A stretch of 64,000 nt of DNA from Dyadobacter frigoris (lineage in GTDB: Bacteria > Bacteroidota > Bacteroidia > Cytophagales > Spirosomataceae): assembly GCF_005280585.1 (NCBI RefSeq), contig NZ_SZVO01000006.1, positions 248,001 through 312,000 on the forward strand, in the 5' to 3' direction. The notes below the pieces were generated by a model. The model made no database searches. It was given only the letters and a program-made list of their open reading frames with translations, and was not told the origin of the DNA. Shown piece after piece: positions 46,199 to 53,795 of this stretch (position 1 is the first letter of the stretch; the number at the start of each line of letters is the position of its first letter). Position numbers and translations under genes: made by a program.

Positions 46199-46456
46199 TT
46201 ATGCTAATGAAGGCACGTTTGATGCTACAACACGGTTGATATGCGGAACTGCTTTACGAATCGATTCTTCAAGACCGGCACGGAAAGTCATTGCGCTCAT
46301 CGGGCAGCTTTGGCAAGAACCTAAAAGTTCAAGTCTTACCGTAAGATCGTCCGTCAATTCTACCAACTTCACGTCACCGCCATCTGCATGTAAATACGGA
46401 CGAACAGTTTCCAGCGCCTGCTCAATTAATTCTAATGTTTTTTCTCTTGAATCCAT
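46199..46456 (-). CDS. NifU C-terminal-domain Fe-S scaffold/carrier
   Basis: The 85-residue protein matches the NifU-like/NfuA C-terminal domain: RPYLHADGGDVKLVEL, then GSCQSCPMSAMTFRAGLE with Cys48 and Cys51 forming the CxxC cluster-binding pair. It carries Fe-S clusters to target proteins. It is 64 bases downstream of mrp on the same strand, and a TACCTTTG element in the gap suggests it may also be transcribed alone. Confidence 0.9.
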   Translation of the reverse strand: MDSREKTLELIEQALETVRPYLHADGGDVKLVELTDDLTVRLELLGSCQSCPMSAMTFRAGLEESIRKAVPHINRVVASNVPSLA

Positions 46457-46507
46457 TATTAAAAAAGTCTATTCGGTAATATGCAATATTTTATCAATAA
46501 AGTCAAA

Positions 46508-46515
46508 CAAAGGTA
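46508..46515 (-). promoter_or_regulatory. Candidate -7 element TACCTTTG for the NifU-like gene
   Basis: TACCTTTG on the minus strand matches TAnnTTTG and lies about 52 bases before the ATG at 46456, in the short mrp-nifU gap. No -33 box was found in the overlapping mrp sequence. Confidence 0.35.
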
Positions 46516-46520
46516 CTGTT

Positions 46521-47630
46521 TCAAGCCTGAATTTCTACCATCTGTGTTTTCTCTTTCGTCGCATTTCTGATGGCAACTTGTTGTGCCAAACCTTCTGCTG
46601 CATGGCGGAAAGCATCATTTACGATCGGATTAACATCCATAACAGCCGGGCGACCTTCATCTCCTGCCTCACGAATGCCTTGTACCAAAGGGATTTGACC
46701 TAACAAAGGTACATCAAATTTGTCAGCCAGCGACTGTCCGCCTCCTTTTCCGAAAATATGATATTTGCTGTCAGGAAGTTCTTCCGGTGTAAACCAGGCC
46801 ATATTTTCAATAACACCCAAAATCGGAACATTTATTTGCGGCTGACGGAACATTGACATTCCTTTAACCGCATCTGCTAATGCCACTTTTTGAGGCGTTG
46901 TTACAATAATCGCACCTGTAACAGGCACGGTTTGTACCAAAGTAAGGTGAATATCACTTGTTCCCGGAGGAAGATCGATCAATAAATAATCCAGATCGCC
47001 CCAATCCGTATCTCCGAAAAATTGTTTCAATGCCTGACTAGCCATCGGACCACGCCAAACCACCGCACTATCCGCAGGTGTCAGAAATCCGATAGAAATC
47101 ATTTTGATACCGTACTGACGAATTGGGTTGATATAATTTTTCCCATTTCTCGGCGTGATTGTCGGCTGCATATTTTCAGCACCAAACATCAAAGGAATGG
47201 AAGGACCGGAAATATCTGCATCAATAATCCCGACAGAAGCACCCGAACGGTGCAGAGCCATAGCAAGATTAGCAGTAACGGTTGACTTCCCAACTCCGCC
47301 TTTTCCCGAAGAAATTGCGATGACATTTTTAACACCCGGAATAAGTGCCGAACCTAATGGTCTGATACTCGTTACATTGGAAGTTAAATTAACGATAACC
47401 TCAACATCCGGATTCAAATGTGTGTGAATTGCTTCAACGCACAATCTTTTTATCAACTCTTTTAAAGGGCAGGCCGGTGTGGTTAAAATAACCGTAAATT
47501 TCACCTGGTTCACACCAATTTCAATATCCTGAATCATGTTCAAGGTTACCAAATCCTGTTTAAGATCCGGCTCCTGAACTGTGCCCAAAGCCTGTAATAC
47601 TTTTTCCTTGTTGATTGTAAATTCGCCCAT
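46521..47630 (-). CDS. mrp: Mrp/ApbC-family P-loop Fe-S carrier ATPase
   Basis: The start at 47630 (MGEFTINKEK) gives 369 residues; the open frame runs 20 codons further but those are unlike the family. Residues 5-90 are the MIP18/DUF59-type domain (VQEPDLKQDLVTLNMI), and the P-loop NTPase follows with SSGKGGVGKST (108-117), DADISGPSIPLMFG and LLIDLPPGTSDIHL. It transfers Fe-S clusters to apoproteins. The CPxC-like pair normally found after the ENM motif is absent (ENMAWFTPEELPDSKYHIFG). The Fe-S scaffold gene downstream supports its role. Confidence 0.92.
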   Translation of the reverse strand: MGEFTINKEKVLQALGTVQEPDLKQDLVTLNMIQDIEIGVNQVKFTVILTTPACPLKELIKRLCVEAIHTHLNPDVEVIVNLTSNVTSIRPLGSALIPGVKNVIAISSGKGGVGKSTVTANLAMALHRSGASVGIIDADISGPSIPLMFGAENMQPTITPRNGKNYINPIRQYGIKMISIGFLTPADSAVVWRGPMASQALKQFFGDTDWGDLDYLLIDLPPGTSDIHLTLVQTVPVTGAIIVTTPQKVALADAVKGMSMFRQPQINVPILGVIENMAWFTPEELPDSKYHIFGKGGGQSLADKFDVPLLGQIPLVQGIREAGDEGRPAVMDVNPIVNDAFRHAAEGLAQQVAIRNATKEKTQMVEIQA

Positions 47631-47750
47631 TGTAATGATTTCGCCCGGAAAACCGGTGCGGTACTTGATATGGATTTCGGATTTCTCCAAAACCGCTATG
47701 TTTTATATATTTCGCCTGATCTAAGTGAACACGAATTACTGCGAATGAGT

Positions 47751-48755
47751 TTATGAGTTGACAGGAAATTCACGAATTCTTCGATTTATTTCTATTAATT
47801 CATCAGATAAATCTACCTGATCCGCCAAATCACTTAATCTGCCGTGAAGTGTGTGTAATAATGCCAGATGGCTTGGCGTAAATCCGTGTTGGGCATGATG
47901 ATTCAGCATTTTTTGAATTCCTTCCCAATCTTTCATAAAATCCAACGCCGGCTTATCGATGAAAGCTTCCCCAAAAGTACGAAAGATATGCTCTTCAGCC
48001 ACACTGTTTGGATGAATAAGATCGGGTTTGTAGAAACGATAATCGCGTAATTCATCTACCATGATCTCATAAGCAGGAAAATAATCTACCTGCTTAAATT
48101 TCTCAGACAAACGATGACAAACCAGACGTAAAGTCGATTTACTAACCTGATTTAAAGGAAGCGTATCTTTTGTATGTCTAACCGGACTGACGGTCAGAAT
48201 AATTCTCAGGTCTCTTTTTATTGATTGTAATTTAAAAAGGAGATGTTCCAGTCCGATGATAACCTGATCGAGATGCAGTAATTCCTTAACGAATTTATCA
48301 GAAGGGACTTTATGACAATTCCCAACGAGGACATTGGTTGCCCGATGACGATAGGCGAAAGCGGTTCCAAATGTAATGACAAGCACGTCGGCATTTCTTA
48401 AAAACTGATTTACCTGCTTTTGTTTTTCAATCAGTTTTTCTTCCAAATCCACCCGACTTGCAGACCAGAGTGAGGAATGAAAATCATGATGTAACCAGAT
48501 TCCGTCAGTATTTTGATGATACAGCGCAGCGTGTGGAGGTTTCCCGTCCAGCGATAAATCAAGCAGTTTTGCAATGGCCAGCGGGTTAAAAACAGTGCCA
48601 AAAGGATTATTTAAAACAGGAAATTTATTATCTAAAAGCTGGCTGCCTAACACATCAGCAAAACAAGAACCGATGGTTACTATATTGGATTGATGATTTA
48701 TTTTCCATTCTGAAGGTGTAACGTTGAGTTCTGTGGTAAGTTTTAATTGCTTCAT
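47751..48755 (-). CDS. GSCFA domain protein
   Basis: The 334-residue soluble protein has the defining motif IGSCFADVLG (GSCFA at 29-33), then NPFGTVFNPLAIAKLLD and VLVITFGTAFAYRH, LIHPNSVAEEHIFRTFGEAF. GSCFA proteins are SGNH-hydrolase-like and related to acyl esterases; Ser30 would be the nucleophile, and the late DLIHPN supplies the Asp/His-type block. It is widespread in Bacteroidota with no settled substrate. It is monocistronic, with TAATTTTG just upstream and a divergent DUF6934-type operon beyond. Confidence 0.9.
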   Translation of the reverse strand: MKQLKLTTELNVTPSEWKINHQSNIVTIGSCFADVLGSQLLDNKFPVLNNPFGTVFNPLAIAKLLDLSLDGKPPHAALYHQNTDGIWLHHDFHSSLWSASRVDLEEKLIEKQKQVNQFLRNADVLVITFGTAFAYRHRATNVLVGNCHKVPSDKFVKELLHLDQVIIGLEHLLFKLQSIKRDLRIILTVSPVRHTKDTLPLNQVSKSTLRLVCHRLSEKFKQVDYFPAYEIMVDELRDYRFYKPDLIHPNSVAEEHIFRTFGEAFIDKPALDFMKDWEGIQKMLNHHAQHGFTPSHLALLHTLHGRLSDLADQVDLSDELIEINRRIREFPVNS

Positions 48756-48777
48756 TCGGTCAGTATTATGGGGCGAG

Positions 48778-48785
48778 CAAAATTA
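48778..48785 (-). promoter_or_regulatory. Candidate -7 element TAATTTTG for the GSCFA gene
   Basis: TAATTTTG on the minus strand matches TAnnTTTG, about 23 bases before the ATG at 48755. A possible TTTG (48808-48811) lies 22 bases further upstream, slightly wider than the standard 19. Confidence 0.45.
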
Positions 48786-48852
48786 ATAATATTTGATCAG
48801 TCCGGCACAAAGAACCTGAGGAAGAGGATTTCAATAATTGATATATAAACGT

Positions 48853-48860
48853 TAAATTTG
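48853..48860 (+). promoter_or_regulatory. Candidate -7 element TAAATTTG for the DUF6934-type operon
   Basis: TAAATTTG matches TAnnTTTG and is 28 bases before the ATG at 48888, giving a leader of about 20 bases. A weak TTTC lies 20 bases upstream as a poor -33 box. Confidence 0.5.
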
Positions 48861-48887
48861 GAAAATTGACACACACTGATCTAAATA

Positions 48888-49325
48888 ATGAATGAGAAGC
48901 CTTACCCATTTACGCTTTCGCGTACAGAATACCGTTATGAATTTGTTAGTGTCAGTTTGGAAAAAGAGGTTCGAAAGATTGTTCTTTTGAGCCAAACAGA
49001 CGCAATAAATATCTTTAACTTAGCATTACTTGACGTTCTTGAAGATGGAGAAACAAGTGACATTTCAGAGACAAGAAATGATGATTTAAAAACTGTACTA
49101 GCTACGGTCATTCAAATTATTAATACTTTCTTAACTACTAAACCGAACTGTCTCATTGCATTTAAGGGAAGTGATCAGCGCAGACAAAGACTTTACAGAA
49201 TTGTCATTTCAAGAGAATTATCAGAAATAAGAAAAAAATTTGATGTATTTGGTGGAATAGGAAATACGATTCATTTGTTTGAATCAAATAAACAATTCGA
49301 TTACTATTTAATTCAGAAATTATGA
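48888..49325 (+). CDS. DUF6934-type protein, 145 residues
   Basis: The soluble protein without signal peptide resembles the Bacteroidota-specific DUF6934 family: PYPFTLSRTEYRYEFVSVS near the N-terminus, INIFNLALLDVLEDGE, a conserved NDDLKTVLATVIQIINTFL region, FKGSDQRRQRLYRIVISREL and a C-terminal DVFGGIGN / FDYYLIQKL. No function is known. The stop TGA overlaps the ATG of the next micro-gene (ATGA), which implies coupled production. The family often occurs in several copies per genome; from memory such genes tend to have tiny neighbours, which I cannot check here. Confidence 0.75.
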   Translation: MNEKPYPFTLSRTEYRYEFVSVSLEKEVRKIVLLSQTDAINIFNLALLDVLEDGETSDISETRNDDLKTVLATVIQIINTFLTTKPNCLIAFKGSDQRRQRLYRIVISRELSEIRKKFDVFGGIGNTIHLFESNKQFDYYLIQKL

Positions 49326-49465
49326 AAGCCAAAAAAACTGCGACAATTACTCCCAAATTAACCGGTGAGCAAATCGTTAATAAGAAATTAAAGGAAATGA
49401 ATGAATTACTAAAAGGTATAGATCTTTCAAAATTACCAAAAAGGCCAAATGCTAATCAGGATTGA
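49322..49465 (+). CDS. Micro-protein A (47 residues), paralogue of the next gene
   Basis: ATG at 49322 overlaps the stop of the DUF6934-type gene as ATGA. The product begins MKAKKTATITPK, continues LTGEQIVNKKLKEMNELLKG and ends IDLSKLPKRPNANQD. It is lysine-rich with a predicted amphipathic helix followed by a D-hydrophobic-SKLP motif. It aligns over most of its length with the next micro-protein (EQIVxKKLxExNxxL then DxSKLP), evidence that both are translated and selected. No family is recognised; a partner or regulator of the upstream protein is a reasonable inference. Confidence 0.75.
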   Translation: MKAKKTATITPKLTGEQIVNKKLKEMNELLKGIDLSKLPKRPNANQD

Positions 49466-49466
49466 T

Positions 49467-49607
49467 ATGGAAATTAAGAAAAGCGAGTCTGCAAAGAGAC
49501 TTTCCGAAGAACAGATTGTTCAAAAAAAGTTAGATGAAGCCAATGCGATGTTAAGAAAAATGGACTTCTCAAAATTACCACAACGAATTGCTAAAAATCA
49601 AGGTTAG
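49467..49607 (+). CDS. Micro-protein B (46 residues), tandem paralogue of A
   Basis: The ATG follows the previous stop after a single base. The product begins MEIKKSESAKR, continues LSEEQIVQKKLDEANAMLRK and ends MDFSKLPQRIAKNQG. It shares EQIV-KKL-E-N--L and D-SKLP-R with micro-protein A, so the pair arose by tandem duplication but has diverged in about half of its positions. The GH16 gene starts 13 bases later, so all four genes form one transcript. An upstream TTG at 49588 that would extend GH16 into this gene is rejected. Confidence 0.72.
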   Translation: MEIKKSESAKRLSEEQIVQKKLDEANAMLRKMDFSKLPQRIAKNQG

Positions 49608-49620
49608 TTTGGCTGACAAT

Positions 49621-50475
49621 ATGCATAAATGTTCACATTTGAATCTATTTTTCTTTTTACTCTGCCTAATCGGTTTCGCAGATTGTTCACAATCCCAAAC
49701 TCCACCTTCGCAATCATCGCCAACGAAATACGAGTTTGGATCTACACCGATCTGGCAGGATGAATTTAATTATTCAGGAAAACCTGATGTTAAAAAGTGG
49801 AGTTATGATTTAGATGGCGATGGCTGGGGAAATCATGAACTTGAAAACTATACTGACAAATCAGAAAATGCCCGCGTTGACAATGGCAATCTGATCATTG
49901 AAGCCAGAAAAGAAACATCAGGCAAACAGAATTACAGTTCAGCCAGATTGGTAACAAAAGGAAAAGGTGATTTTCTTTATGGTAGATTTGAGATTCGCGC
50001 CAAACTTCCGCAAGGCCGCGGAACCTGGCCTGCCATCTGGATGCTTTTTTCACAAGAAAACTATGGCAACAAAGGCTGGCCGGATAATGGCGAAATTGAC
50101 ATTATGGAGCACGTCGGTTTTGACCAGAATCATATCCATGGAAATATACACACCAAAGCATTTAACCATGTTTTAAAAACTAACAAGGGCGGCGACACAT
50201 TACTTACAGATGTTTCAACCGCATTTCATACCTATATCTGTGAATGGACGCCCACATATGTTTCAATCGGCATTGACGGAAGGGAATATTTCAGGTTCAA
50301 TAAAGAATCAGGTTATTCCTGGGAGCAGTGGCCCTATGACAAATCTTTTCATTTAATTTTAAATATGGCTATTGGCGGCGATTGGGGTGGGCAGAAAGGC
50401 GTGGATGACAGCATTTTCCCGCAAAAAATGGAAGTTGATTACGTCCGTGTTTATCCGTTGACCGAGAAAAAGTAA
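49621..50475 (+). CDS. GH16-family beta-glucanase, exported
   Basis: ATG at 49621 gives 284 residues with a signal peptide (hydrophobic FFFLLCLIGFA); the cysteine after it (ADC) is not a good lipobox. The catalytic GH16 motif is GEIDIMEHVG with Glu158, Asp160 and Glu163, the nucleophile and acid/base. Other landmarks are WQDEFNYSG near 46, WSYDLDGDGWGNHELENYT, RGTWPAIWML, HGNIHTKAFNH and EWTPTYVSIGIDG, with a final MAIGGDWGG and VDYVRVYP. It should hydrolyse beta-1,3 or mixed-linkage glucans (laminarinase-like). It follows the micro-protein genes closely, and dnaX follows 35 bases later. Confidence 0.92.
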   Translation: MHKCSHLNLFFFLLCLIGFADCSQSQTPPSQSSPTKYEFGSTPIWQDEFNYSGKPDVKKWSYDLDGDGWGNHELENYTDKSENARVDNGNLIIEARKETSGKQNYSSARLVTKGKGDFLYGRFEIRAKLPQGRGTWPAIWMLFSQENYGNKGWPDNGEIDIMEHVGFDQNHIHGNIHTKAFNHVLKTNKGGDTLLTDVSTAFHTYICEWTPTYVSIGIDGREYFRFNKESGYSWEQWPYDKSFHLILNMAIGGDWGGQKGVDDSIFPQKMEVDYVRVYPLTEKK

Positions 50476-50510
50476 TTTGAAATTCCGTCGCACGGAGCTA
50501 ACTTGCACAC

Positions 50511-52289
50511 ATGGATCATTTCGTTGTTTCGGCCAGAAAGTATCGCCCGGTCACTTTCGACTCGGTAGTTGGCCAATCACATATCACGACTACGCTTAAA
50601 AATGCAATTCGTACCAATCACCTCGCGCAGGCTTTCCTGTTTTGCGGCCCGCGTGGTGTTGGTAAGACTACCTGTGCCCGTATTCTTGCAAAAACAATTA
50701 ACTGCCAGAATCTTGGTGATGATGTGGAAGCTTGCGGCGAATGTGAATCCTGTATCAGTTTTCAAAATAATGCCTCTTTCAATATCCACGAACTGGATGC
50801 TGCTTCCAATAACTCTGTGGAAGATATTCGTAATCTGATTGATCAGGTTCGCTATCCTCCTCAGACCGGAAAATATAAAATCTACATTATTGATGAGGTT
50901 CACATGCTTTCACAAGCGGCATTTAACGCCTTTTTGAAAACATTGGAAGAACCGCCAGGATATGCGATTTTCATTTTAGCAACGACAGAAAAACACAAAA
51001 TCCTGCCAACGATCTTATCACGTTGCCAGATTTTTGATTTTAACCGTATCCAGCCAAAGGATATTGCCAATCACCTTGCTGATATCGCAAAAAAAGAAGG
51101 TATTGAAACAGAGAAAGAAGCACTTGAACTTATCGGCCAGAAAGCGGATGGAGGTTTACGTGATGCACTTTCGATGTTTGATTTAAATGTTACCTTTTCA
51201 ACCGATAATCATTTGACTTATGCAGCCGTTTTAGAAAACCTGCACATTCTGGATTATGATTATTATTTCAAAATAACGGATGCTTTAACAGCTGCAAGCG
51301 TAGCACGTTCTCTGGTTTTGTTTGATGAAATATTGAGAAAAGGTTTTGACGGACATTTGTTCATAGTCGGTTTGCTTGAACATTTCCGGAATCTTCTGGT
51401 TTGTAAAGATCCTGCAACCGTTTCCCTTTTGCAGGTTTCAGAATCGGCTGAAAGAAAATATATTGACCAGTCCAGAGATGCGGATATGAGCTTTTTGCTT
51501 TCGGCATTAAGCGTCGCCAGTCAATGTGATATCAATTACAAAGCTGCGAAAAACCAGCGATTGCATGTGGAGCTCTGCCTGATGAAACTGGCAAATCTCC
51601 CCAATATCCTTCAACTTCATTCTCTTGCAGCCGTTGATGAAACGGCAAAAAAAAAAGTTGAGCCTCAACAATCTGTAAGTAATATTGAAGCAAAAGAGCC
51701 AACTCCGGTTTATGAAAGCAGGCCTCAGGAAGTTTCTCATTCCAATGAAAATACTGCGCCCAGTGTTCAACAACCATTAATTCAGGCAACGGCAAGACCG
51801 TCAAAACTTAGAAGTACAACGCAACTTACCCCGCAAGAACCAACATCTCAAAACGGATCGGCGAAAGAAGTTGCAACGCCTTCTAATGAAGTTTTAACTG
51901 CTCCACAACCTCCGAAAATACTTCTCGAACTAACGCTGGAAAATTTACAACAGGTTTGGCATGAATTCGCTGAAATTAGAAAGCGTACAAAAGATTCTAC
52001 CACGGAAGGAATTGCATTGAACAGAGCTGTTGAACTTGTTGATTTCACAATTCAGATTGCGCTGGATAATGATCCGCAAATGGATGCTTTGCAGGGAATG
52101 CGTTATGATTTGCTTGGTTATTTAAAAAGCAGATTTAATGCACCGAGACTGGAAATAAATGCCCGGGTAGCACCACATGAAGTAAATCGCTTACCTTATA
52201 CGCCGGCGGAAAAATTTAATTATATGGCGGAGAAAAATCCTTATTTGTTGCAGCTAAAACAAGCCTTGGGACTAGATGTAGATTTCTAA
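50511..52289 (+). CDS. dnaX: DNA polymerase III subunit gamma/tau
   Basis: The 592-residue clamp-loader ATPase has VSARKYRPVTFDSVVGQ at the start, Walker A GPRGVGKT (46-53), four zinc cysteines (65, 75, 78, 81), Walker B DEVH (128-131) and sensor 1 ILATTEKHKILPTILSRCQ (split here). The C-terminal part beyond about 365 is low-complexity and polar, then a tau-like tail ending LKQALGLDVDF. A run of ten A bases at codons 379-382 sits exactly between these two halves. The stop is two bases from the convergent coaE stop. Confidence 0.96.
   Translation: MDHFVVSARKYRPVTFDSVVGQSHITTTLKNAIRTNHLAQAFLFCGPRGVGKTTCARILAKTINCQNLGDDVEACGECESCISFQNNASFNIHELDAASNNSVEDIRNLIDQVRYPPQTGKYKIYIIDEVHMLSQAAFNAFLKTLEEPPGYAIFILATTEKHKILPTILSRCQIFDFNRIQPKDIANHLADIAKKEGIETEKEALELIGQKADGGLRDALSMFDLNVTFSTDNHLTYAAVLENLHILDYDYYFKITDALTAASVARSLVLFDEILRKGFDGHLFIVGLLEHFRNLLVCKDPATVSLLQVSESAERKYIDQSRDADMSFLLSALSVASQCDINYKAAKNQRLHVELCLMKLANLPNILQLHSLAAVDETAKKKVEPQQSVSNIEAKEPTPVYESRPQEVSHSNENTAPSVQQPLIQATARPSKLRSTTQLTPQEPTSQNGSAKEVATPSNEVLTAPQPPKILLELTLENLQQVWHEFAEIRKRTKDSTTEGIALNRAVELVDFTIQIALDNDPQMDALQGMRYDLLGYLKSRFNAPRLEINARVAPHEVNRLPYTPAEKFNYMAEKNPYLLQLKQALGLDVDF
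51645..51661 (+). promoter_or_regulatory. Poly-A slippage site inside dnaX (predicted gamma-form generator)
   Basis: The in-frame read is GCA AAA AAA AAA GTT GAG. Slippage to the -1 frame (or one extra A in the mRNA) gives AGT TGA, stopping after codon 383; losing one A gives a stop a few codons later. Both alternative frames end at once, as expected for a site that makes the short gamma protein beside full-length tau. Confidence 0.6.
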
Positions 52290-52291
52290 AT

Positions 52292-52888
52292 TTACTTCCC
52301 GCTTTTTTTCAGAAATAATTTGTGAAGTTTCAAAACCTGCGGAATCAAGGCAACATTTTCGCCGTTATCGATCTTAAAATCTGCAATTTCATCTCGTTCT
52401 TCATCTGAAATTTGCCTTTCGATTATCGATCTTATTTCAGCTTCGGAACGGTTTTTATCACGATTTCGAATTCTTGACAAACGTAATTCGACAGGCGCAG
52501 TTACAACAATCACATAATCCAGATTGTTATTTTCTCCGGCTTTATTCATGATCGCCGCTTCCTTGATCACATAAGGAGAATTGCTATGACTTTCCAGCCA
52601 CGCATCGGTGTCTTTTCCTACTGCCGGATGAATAATGCCATTAAGTTTTTTCAGAAGATCAGGATTTTTGAAAACCTGTGAGGAAACAAAAGGACGATTG
52701 TATTCGCCACTTTCAGTATAAGATTCCTTGCCAAGCAATTTAATTACCGCTTCACGGATTTCAGGATCGTGGTTAGTGAGCCATTTTGCACGGGTATCAG
52801 CGTCATATACAGGAATATCCAGGCAGACAAATAACTTGCAAACAATGCTCTTACCAGAACCAATTCCGCCTGTTACACCAATATGCAT
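52292..52888 (-). CDS. coaE: Dephospho-CoA kinase
   Basis: The 198-residue enzyme phosphorylates dephospho-CoA, the last step of coenzyme A synthesis. It begins MHIGVTGGIGSGKS with the P-loop at 7-14, followed by DIPVYDADTRAKWL, the substrate-binding AAIMNKAG and VTAPVELRLSRIRNRD lid region. Length and motifs are standard. It is last in the nusB-to-coaE minus-strand block, separated from the YbbR gene by a 54-base gap holding an AT-rich inverted repeat. Confidence 0.95.
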   Translation of the reverse strand: MHIGVTGGIGSGKSIVCKLFVCLDIPVYDADTRAKWLTNHDPEIREAVIKLLGKESYTESGEYNRPFVSSQVFKNPDLLKKLNGIIHPAVGKDTDAWLESHSNSPYVIKEAAIMNKAGENNNLDYVIVVTAPVELRLSRIRNRDKNRSEAEIRSIIERQISDEERDEIADFKIDNGENVALIPQVLKLHKLFLKKSGK

Positions 52889-52889
52889 T

Positions 52890-52942
52890 TTTCAATTGTT
52901 AATTATTAATGCCGGGTCGCCGGTGCGATTAATCATTAAAAA
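52890..52942. repeat. AT-rich inverted repeat with GC-rich loop
   Basis: The left arm, read as its complement, is ATTAATAATTAACAATT and the right arm is ATTAATCATTAAAAATT, matching in about 15 of 17 positions, around a GC-rich loop CCGGGTCGCCGG. The arms share ATTAATCATTAA with the inverted repeats at 38102-38232, suggesting a dispersed family. Confidence 0.55.
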
Positions 52943-53662
52943 TTAATCCTTATTCAGGACTTGCGCTATTTCGAAACTCACATATACATCCCGGTGGCTG
53001 ACTTCTACCAATGGAGAAACTGCTAGTGGAATGGGTAGACTTTCGTCGTAATTATTCTGAATTTTCTTGGTAGGAATTCCGATTCGAATGGTGTCTGGAT
53101 AATTACGGATTAACGAAATTGGTCCGTCTACCGAAATTAATGATGGAGATACATTGATAATACTTGAAATCACATACCCTTCACGCATATTTATTCCTGC
53201 ACTATCAATACGGATCGGAATGATTTTCCTGATTTTCCTTTCAAAACTTAATTCAAAAGTATCAGAAACAACATAGTTAACTTTCACATCCGGAAACAAT
53301 TCCGTGATCTGATCCGTCAAAGATGTGGAATTGATAAAACTTGCTTTGGTTGGATTTAAAACCTTGTAAATAACCGGAAGTGCATTAAAATTCAGCCAGG
53401 ATTTCCGCAATAAATTCCATCCATCACCTGTTACATTTACAGAGATCCTTTTGGGCAAAGGCTGTAAAGGCACAAAAGAAGCGGCATCATACTCAACGGT
53501 CAACGGATAGCTGAGCCTGATGGAATAATCCTCTTTGTTCAGCACATTCATCAACCAGAAAAATGTAGCGGCCAAAAGACAACCTAAAAAAGTATTAATC
53601 TTATTCCGACCTGATGGAATGTTACTCACAGTTTGTATTTTAATAATTGTATATTTTGCCAA
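52943..53662 (-). CDS. YbbR-like domain protein (CdaR family)
   Basis: The 239-residue protein has one N-terminal transmembrane segment (TFLGCLLAATFFWLMNVLN) after a basic stretch, then YbbR-type beta domains outside: YPLTVEYDAASFVPLQPLPKRISVNVTGDG (read in two parts), KIIPIRIDSAGINMREGYV and INVSPSLISVDGPISLI. In firmicutes YbbR/CdaR regulates the c-di-AMP cyclase CdaA; no cyclase gene is next to it here. Its position between yajC and coaE is a conserved Bacteroidota order. A hairpin terminator precedes it on the same strand. Confidence 0.85.
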   Translation of the reverse strand: MAKYTIIKIQTVSNIPSGRNKINTFLGCLLAATFFWLMNVLNKEDYSIRLSYPLTVEYDAASFVPLQPLPKRISVNVTGDGWNLLRKSWLNFNALPVIYKVLNPTKASFINSTSLTDQITELFPDVKVNYVVSDTFELSFERKIRKIIPIRIDSAGINMREGYVISSIINVSPSLISVDGPISLIRNYPDTIRIGIPTKKIQNNYDESLPIPLAVSPLVEVSHRDVYVSFEIAQVLNKD

Positions 53663-53685
53663 TATACAGTTAATACGTATTATAC

Positions 53686-53751
53686 AAAAAAGCGGTGTCA
53701 GGATTTGATGTAATCACCTCAATATCAAATATAAAGGCCACCCCTGACACC
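53686..53751 (-). terminator. Long hairpin terminator after yajC
   Basis: GGTGTCAGG (53694-53702) pairs with CCTGACACC (53743-53751), with inner arms ATTTGAT/ATCAAAT; on the minus strand the stem is followed by a T-run. It should separate yajC from the YbbR gene. Confidence 0.75.
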
Positions 53752-53795
53752 ACTCAAAATATTATATCAAATAAATAACGTTCTTCTGTTATATA

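Noticed and set aside
49588..49620. TTG start extending the GH16 protein by 11 residues
   Set aside because: It would overlap micro-protein B and put a polar stretch before the signal peptide; ATG at 49621 fits better.
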